In this document: in pieces, positions 58,406-64,000 of the stretch
Numbering within the stretch: position 1 is the first letter of the stretch
Layout: each line of letters starts with the position of its first letter
Assembly (NCBI RefSeq): GCF_009649845.1
Contig: NZ_WJIE01000003.1
Span: 496,001 to 560,000, forward strand
DNA: 64,000 nt
Direction of reading: 5' to 3'
Source of the DNA: Polyangium spumosum
Lineage (GTDB): Bacteria > Myxococcota_A > Polyangia > Polyangiales > Polyangiaceae
The notes under the pieces: model-generated
What the model was told of the DNA's origin: nothing
The model's database searches: none
Seen by the model: the letters and a program-made list of their open reading frames with translations, nothing else
Translations under genes and position numbers: made by a program

Positions 58406-59515
58406 ATGGCAATCACGGTCGACTCCGCGAAAACCGCGCTCGCAAAGGTCGAGGACCCCGAGCTCTCTCGTCCCCTCGCCGACGTCGGCATGCTGGGGGA
58501 CGTCACCGTCGAAGGTGACGACGTCACCGTCGGCATCACGCTCACGACGCCGGCGTGCCCGTACAAGGCGCGGATCCAGGACGACGTGACGGCGGCGCTG
58601 AAGGCCGTCGGCGCCGCGAACGTGTCCATTGCTTGGAGCTCAAACGTTCCCGAGCGCAACATCATGGCCGACGATCCTTGCCCGGGCGTGAAGAACATCG
58701 TGCTCGTCATGAGCGGCAAGGGCGGCGTCGGAAAGAGCACGGTCGCCGCGAACCTCACGCTCGCGTTGAACCGACTCGGCTGCCGCGTGGGCCTGCTCGA
58801 CGCCGACATGTACGGGCCGAGCGTGCCGACGATGCTCGGCGTGATGGGCCGGCCGACCTCGTCCGACGGCCAGCATTTCCTGCCGCTCGAGCGCTTCGGC
58901 GTGAAGCTCATGTCGATCGGCTTCTTGCTGGAGGACGCGCGTCAAGCCGTGGTCTGGCGCGGGCCGATGATCCAGAACGCGTTGCTCCAGTTCATGAAGG
59001 ACGTCGACTGGGGCACGCTCGACTACCTCATCCTCGACCTGCCTCCCGGCACGGGCGACATCGTGCTCACGATCTCGCAGAAGCTGCGGACCACGGGCGC
59101 CGTGGTCGTGACGACGCCGCAGGAGGTCGCGCTCCAGGACGTTTACAAATCGGTCTCGATGGCCCAGAAGGTGGGCATCCCCATCCTCGGGGTCGTCGAG
59201 AACGAGAGTTATTTCATCTGTGACGGTTGCTCCGCGCGCCACGAGCTCTTCGGCTCCGGCGGCGGGCAGAAGATCGCCGAGTTCGCGGGCGCCCCGCTGC
59301 TCGGCCAGATCCCGCTCGATCCTTCGGTGCGGGAGTGGGGCGACGCGGGCACGCCCGTCGTGCAGGCGGCGCCGGAGAGCTCGGTCGGCCGAGCCTTCCT
59401 CGAGGTGGCCCAGCGGCTGGCGGCCAAGGTGAGCGTGCTCGACCTCGGTCGCGGGGGCACCCTCCGCATCGACCGGAGTGGCGGCCAACAGCGGTTTTTA
59501 CCCATCGTACGTTAA
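58406..59515 (+). CDS. mrp: Iron-sulfur cluster carrier ATPase Mrp/ApbC
   Basis: The 369-residue P-loop ATPase loads Fe-S clusters onto target proteins. An N-terminal MIP18/DUF59 domain (1-80, VEDPELSRPLADVGML) precedes the ATPase with deviant Walker A SGKGGVGKST (103-112). LLDADMYGPSVP and LDLPPGTGDIVLT follow, and the cluster-binding CDGC pair is at Cys272/Cys275. Length and order match ApbC. It is preceded and followed by terminators, so it is probably monocistronic. Confidence 0.95.
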   Translation: MAITVDSAKTALAKVEDPELSRPLADVGMLGDVTVEGDDVTVGITLTTPACPYKARIQDDVTAALKAVGAANVSIAWSSNVPERNIMADDPCPGVKNIVLVMSGKGGVGKSTVAANLTLALNRLGCRVGLLDADMYGPSVPTMLGVMGRPTSSDGQHFLPLERFGVKLMSIGFLLEDARQAVVWRGPMIQNALLQFMKDVDWGTLDYLILDLPPGTGDIVLTISQKLRTTGAVVVTTPQEVALQDVYKSVSMAQKVGIPILGVVENESYFICDGCSARHELFGSGGGQKIAEFAGAPLLGQIPLDPSVREWGDAGTPVVQAAPESSVGRAFLEVAQRLAAKVSVLDLGRGGTLRIDRSGGQQRFLPIVR

Positions 59516-59551
59516 AAAAACGTCGCGAAAGTTCGCGCGCCGTTCGCTGAG

Positions 59552-59588
59552 ACCTCGCGCCTGTGCGCGAGGTACGTTATGTTTTCCG
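59552..59588 (+). terminator. Rho-independent terminator after mrp
   Basis: A perfect 9-bp stem (59552-59560 with 59565-59573) with a CTGT loop is followed by ACGTTATGTTTTCC. It ends the mrp transcript before the S1-domain gene. Confidence 0.75.
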
Positions 59589-59665
59589 TCCCCTTCCGAG
59601 CTACGCGTATGCGCGAATGAGCGTCCCCTGACGACACGCGCCGCGAGCGGGGCCCGAGATCCCGG

Positions 59666-61540
59666 ATGAACACGGACAACGACAATACCGAGGCGGCAGA
59701 GGTCCAGACGGACGCCGCGGCGCCCGAGGCGCAGCCGCAAGATCAGAAGCCCGAGGCGAACACCGAGGCCCAGGCTGCCTCGTCTTCCCCGGAAACCGCC
59801 GCTCCCTCCCGCGAGGACTTCGAGGAGGAGGAGCAGCCGGGAGACGACATCGGCAACCGCTTGCCGGGCGCCGGCGGAAGGCCGCAGGCGAGCCCTGCGG
59901 CGAGCGCCGAAGGCCCGGGCGGCGACGCGAAGAAGCGCAAGCGTCGCAGGAAGCGCAAGGGCCCGCCGGGCGCACCAGGCCAGGCGACGGAGGCCGCCGC
60001 CGAGGGTGCCGAAGGCGCCGAGGACGAGGGCGCGGAGGGCGAGGAGGCGGAGGCCGGCGAGGCCGCCGAGGCCCAGCCCGGAGGCGAAGCGCCGCAAGGC
60101 AAGCGCAAGGATCGCCGCAAGGACAAACAGGCCGCTGCGGCTGCCGCAGCTCTGCGCGAGCGCCCTGCGTTCAGCGTGGGCGAAGAGGTCTTCGGCAAGG
60201 TCTGCAAGGTGACGGACCAGGCGATCTGGATCGACATCGCAGGCAAGGCGACGGGCCTCTTCGATCGGCAAGAGCTCGGCGACGAGGAAGTGCCGGCCGA
60301 GGGAGATCAGTTCATCGCGAGCGTGCAGAGCACGGGCGTTCGCGGCGGCATGCTGGTGCTCTGCAAGGGCCAGCCGAAGCCTCTCGACGAGCTGAAGACG
60401 CAGCTCGAGGCCGCGTCGCAGAGCGGCGAGCCGGTCTTCGGCTTCGTGACGGGCGCGGTGAAGGGCGGGCTCGAGGTGGACCTCGGCGGCATGCGCGCGT
60501 TCGCGCCGGCGTCCCACGTCGATCTGCGCCACGGCGCCGACCTCTCGCACCTCGTCGGTCAGAGGCTCGACTTCGTGGTCGCGCAGTACGCGAAGAAGGG
60601 CCGCGACATCGTGGTCTCGCGCAAGCGCATGCTCGAAGAGGATGCGCGCCGCACGCGCACCGAGGCGCTCAGCAAGGTCACGCCGAACAGCGTGCACAAG
60701 GGCATCGTGCGCAAGGTCGTGGCGTGGGGCGTCTTCGTCGCGTTGCCCGACGCGGGCAACGTCGAAGGCCTCATCCACATGAGCGAGGCGAGCCACGATC
60801 GCAGCGCGCGCCTCAGCGACCTCTTCCGTCCCGGCGCGGAGATCGACGTCAAGGTCATCCGCATCGACGACAAGGGCAAGCTGTGGCTGAGCCACAAGGC
60901 CACGACCGCGGATCCGTGGGACACGGTGAAGGAGAAGTACGCGGTCGGCACCAAGCACAAGGGCAAGATCGCGCGCCTGCAGCCGTTCGGCGCGTTCATC
61001 GAGCTCGAGCCCGGGATCGACGGCCTCTGCCACACGGCGGACATCTCGTTCAAGCAGGTCGAGCACCCGAGCGAGGTGGTGAAGGTCGGCGACGAGATCG
61101 ACGTGGTGGTCGCGAGCTGCGATCCGGGCGCGCACAAGATCGGCCTGCACCCCGCGCTGCCGGCGGGCGAGGAGGAAGAGCCTCGTCAGCGCGTGCAGCA
61201 GTACAAGGCCGTGAAGGTCGCCGTCGTGGCGGCCGTCGAGGGAGGCCTCTCGGTCCGCGTCCTCGGCGTCACCGGGCGCGCGGCGCGCGGGTTCATCCCG
61301 GCGGGCCACACCGGCACGGCGCGTGGCACGGATCTCCGCAAGGAGTTCCCCGTGGGCACGAAGCTCGACGCGAAGGTGCTCGAGGTCGACCCGCGCCGCG
61401 GCGAGGCGAAGCTCTCGATCCGCGCGCTCAAGGAGGACGCCGAGAAGCAGGCCTACCAGTCGTACCGCGCTGGTGTCGCCCGCGAGGCGAAGTTCGGCAC
61501 CTTCGCGGACCTCATGAAGAAGAGCCAGTCCAGTCATTAG
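59666..61540 (+). CDS. S1 RNA-binding domain protein (ribosomal protein S1-like)
   Basis: The 624-residue protein has an N-terminal disordered segment (1-165) that alternates acidic Glu/Ala stretches with basic patches (KKRKRRRKRKG near 90-100 and KRKDRRKDK near 145). About five S1-type OB-fold domains follow (~168-235, 250-325, 340-405, 425-490, 515-590). The third and fourth are the clearest (VHKGIVRKVVAWGVFVAL, KHKGKIARLQPFGAFIEL). Bacterial ribosomal protein S1 has six S1 domains and no such N-terminus, so this is probably an S1 paralogue in translation or RNA handling. The ribosome binding site is weak. Confidence 0.88.
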   Translation: MNTDNDNTEAAEVQTDAAAPEAQPQDQKPEANTEAQAASSSPETAAPSREDFEEEEQPGDDIGNRLPGAGGRPQASPAASAEGPGGDAKKRKRRRKRKGPPGAPGQATEAAAEGAEGAEDEGAEGEEAEAGEAAEAQPGGEAPQGKRKDRRKDKQAAAAAAALRERPAFSVGEEVFGKVCKVTDQAIWIDIAGKATGLFDRQELGDEEVPAEGDQFIASVQSTGVRGGMLVLCKGQPKPLDELKTQLEAASQSGEPVFGFVTGAVKGGLEVDLGGMRAFAPASHVDLRHGADLSHLVGQRLDFVVAQYAKKGRDIVVSRKRMLEEDARRTRTEALSKVTPNSVHKGIVRKVVAWGVFVALPDAGNVEGLIHMSEASHDRSARLSDLFRPGAEIDVKVIRIDDKGKLWLSHKATTADPWDTVKEKYAVGTKHKGKIARLQPFGAFIELEPGIDGLCHTADISFKQVEHPSEVVKVGDEIDVVVASCDPGAHKIGLHPALPAGEEEEPRQRVQQYKAVKVAVVAAVEGGLSVRVLGVTGRAARGFIPAGHTGTARGTDLRKEFPVGTKLDAKVLEVDPRRGEAKLSIRALKEDAEKQAYQSYRAGVAREAKFGTFADLMKKSQSSH

Positions 61541-61547
61541 TCGACGC

Positions 61548-61586
61548 TTGGGGGCTTCGCTCCGGCAAGCGGAGCTTCGCCCCCAA
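61548..61586 (+). terminator. Hairpin after the S1-domain gene
   Basis: Stems of 8 bp (61548-61555 with 61579-61586) and 6 bp (61559-61564 with 61570-61575) are separated by a symmetric TTC/TTC internal loop. They start 8 bases after the stop codon. There is no T-run; a better terminator follows at 61614. Confidence 0.5.
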
Positions 61587-61613
61587 ACCCCCGGGCTCGA
61601 TCGACCGAACGAT

Positions 61614-61658
61614 CACGCGCCCCGCGGCCGAGAGGCTCCGGGGCGCGTGGCCTTTTGT
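61614..61658 (+). terminator. Rho-independent terminator between the S1 gene and the permease pair
   Basis: A perfect 11-bp stem (61614-61624 with 61639-61649) with a 14-base loop is followed by GCCTTTTGTCG. It terminates plus-strand transcription; the convergent permease gene ends 8 bases further on, at 61666. Confidence 0.75.
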
Positions 61659-61665
61659 CGTCCCG

Positions 61666-62891
61666 TCATTCGCGCCCGAGCGCCTGCACCGGATCCATGC
61701 GTGCGGCCCTGCGCGCCGGGAAAAACCCGAACACGAGCCCGATCGCCGTGCTCGTCCCGAGCGCGACCGCGAGCGCCTGGGGCGCGAGCTTCATCGGCAG
61801 ATCGAGCGCCGCGCCGAGGCCCAGGATCGCCGCGTAGCCGATCGTCGTCCCCACGACCCCGCCGAGCGTCGCGAGCACGAGCGACTCGACCAGAAACTGC
61901 ACGAGGATGTCCATCTCGCGCGCGCCGATCGCCATGCGGATGCCGATCTCGCGGGTCCTCTCGGTCACGCTGACGAGCATGATGTTCATGACGCCGATGC
62001 CGCCCACGACGAGCGACACGGCCGCGATCCCGACGAGCAGGAGCGACAGGACGCCGTAGATCTTGTCCTGCATCTGCTGGAACTCGGCCTGCGTGCGGAT
62101 GAGGAAGTCGTCCTCTTCTCCCTCGCGGATGCGATGCCGCTGGCGGAGGATCTCCTCGGCTTGTTTCTTCGCGCGGTCGGTCGTCTCCGGGCTCGTGGCG
62201 CTCATCATGATGGCGTCCGTCTCGCCCGGCCGCGTGAACCGCACGTGGGATCGCATCGTGCTGATCGGCATGACCACGACGTCGTCCTGGCTCCGACCGA
62301 ACGGCGAAGGGCCCTTCTCTTCGAGCACGCCGAGCACGCGATAAGGATGCCGGCCGATGCGGATCCATCGACCCACGGGATCGGCCGAGCCGAAGATCTC
62401 CTTCGCCGTCCCGGTGCCGATCACCACGACCTTCTCCGAGACGTTCTCGGACGACGTCGTCCACGGCTCGCCGCTCTGCAGCTTCCAGTTGCGCACCTGG
62501 AGGTAGCCGAGGCGCGAGCCGATCACCTCGGCCTTCGCGTTTTGCCCTTCGTAGACGACCTGCGCCGACGCGCGCAGGAATGGCACAGCGGCCTTGATGC
62601 TCGTCGACTCGCGCTCGAGCGCCTGGCAGTCGGACTCCGAGAGCTTCGACCCTCCCGCCGTGCGCGCGCCCGAGGCCCTCGCCGACTGCGGAAAGACGAT
62701 CAGCGCGTTCGATCCGAGGTTCGTGATCTGCCCGTTGATCTTGGCGCGCGCGCCGTCGCCGAGCGCGGTCATCGTCACGACGGCCGCGATGCCGATGGTG
62801 ATGCCGAGGATCGTCAACGCCGCGCGCAGCTTGTTGCGCAGGACCGCCCGCATGGCGATCGCGATCGCGGACAAGACACGCCAGATGCCGA

Positions 62892-62895
<4 letters not shown>
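61666..62895 (-). CDS. MacB/FtsX-type ABC transporter permease
   Basis: The 409-residue protein has an N-terminal membrane helix (LRAALTILGITIGIAAVVTM), a large extracytoplasmic MacB-PCD domain (~45-285), and a C-terminal FtsX core with three membrane helices (LLLVGIAAVSLVVGGIGVMNIMLVSVTERTREIGIRMAIGA, a middle helix, and a last one before FGFFPARRAARMDPVQAL). Proteins of this family work with a separate ATPase in lipoprotein release, macrolide or peptide export, or mechanotransmission. Its start overlaps the stop codon of the upstream permease by 4 bases (ATGA), so the two are coupled. Confidence 0.9.

Positions 62896-64000
<1,105 letters not shown>

Overview
The window is high-GC DNA (roughly two thirds G+C by eye) with the coding style of a myxobacterium, most likely of the Polyangium/Sorangium type. 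The evidence is a near-canonical mglB-mglA gliding-polarity pair, a Ser/Thr kinase fused to a sulfatase-modifying-factor domain, an AgmX/PglI-like lipoprotein, a CBS protein with a histone-H1-like tail, and about eleven predicted lipoproteins, many with Gly/Ser/Asp-rich linkers and Cys-rich bodies. I read 52 protein genes (the first and last are cut by the window edges). I found no rRNA, tRNA, CRISPR array, integrase or insertion sequence. The region looks like ordinary chromosomal backbone, not a mobile island.

Layout. 1-7.7 kb: the 3' part of mutS2 faces a six-gene minus-strand operon (RNase E/G, a PilZ protein, riboflavin synthase, a RibBX-type DHBP synthase, lumazine synthase, NusB). 7.9-9.0 kb: two related Cys-rich lipoproteins. 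9.1-13.4 kb: an acyl-CoA carboxylase carboxyltransferase, divergent from the kinase-PEGA-FGE fusion. 13.4-17.5 kb: a SurA/PpiC-like lipoprotein, pyrH, rpoZ, a methyltransferase and a metallophosphoesterase. 17.7-21.5 kb: an acidic unknown protein and an isolated tssM/icmF. 21.5-25.4 kb: rimI, a VWA lipoprotein, alanine racemase, an unknown lipoprotein and a 39-codon basic protein ending at a strong terminator. 25.6-26.7 kb: mglBA.

27-31.1 kb: a very large TPR/DUF3857/transglutaminase protein, translationally coupled to a small membrane protein. 31.2-36.1 kb: carB and a RACo-like ferredoxin/ASKHA protein. 36.3-38 kb: rpmI-rplT-pheS, without infC or pheT. 38-41.9 kb: an ABC exporter half-molecule and a large sigma-70 factor. 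42-45.6 kb: a PBP4-type carboxypeptidase, two small envelope proteins and a FAH-family enzyme. 45.9-50.3 kb: pyrG, an acyl-lipid/acyl-CoA desaturase, the CBS/H1-tail protein and a lipid kinase. 50.5-58.2 kb: an envelope cluster with a HEAT-repeat lipoprotein, an operon of two thioredoxin-fold lipoproteins plus a predicted outer-membrane barrel, and two very Cys-rich lipoproteins. 58.4-64 kb: Mrp/ApbC, a five-S1-domain protein and two tandem MacB/FtsX-type permeases.

Most of the window is housekeeping: nucleotide synthesis (carB, pyrH, pyrG), flavin synthesis, translation (rpmI, rplT, pheS, rimI, an S1 protein), transcription (rpoZ, nusB, sigma factor) and the cell wall (alr, dacB). The least explained part, and my best candidate for an undescribed system, is the thiol/Cys-rich envelope cluster at 51.9-58.2 kb. 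Weaker candidates are the CBS/H1-like protein, the transglutaminase plus small membrane protein pair, the lone TssM with its acidic partner, and the 39-residue basic protein.
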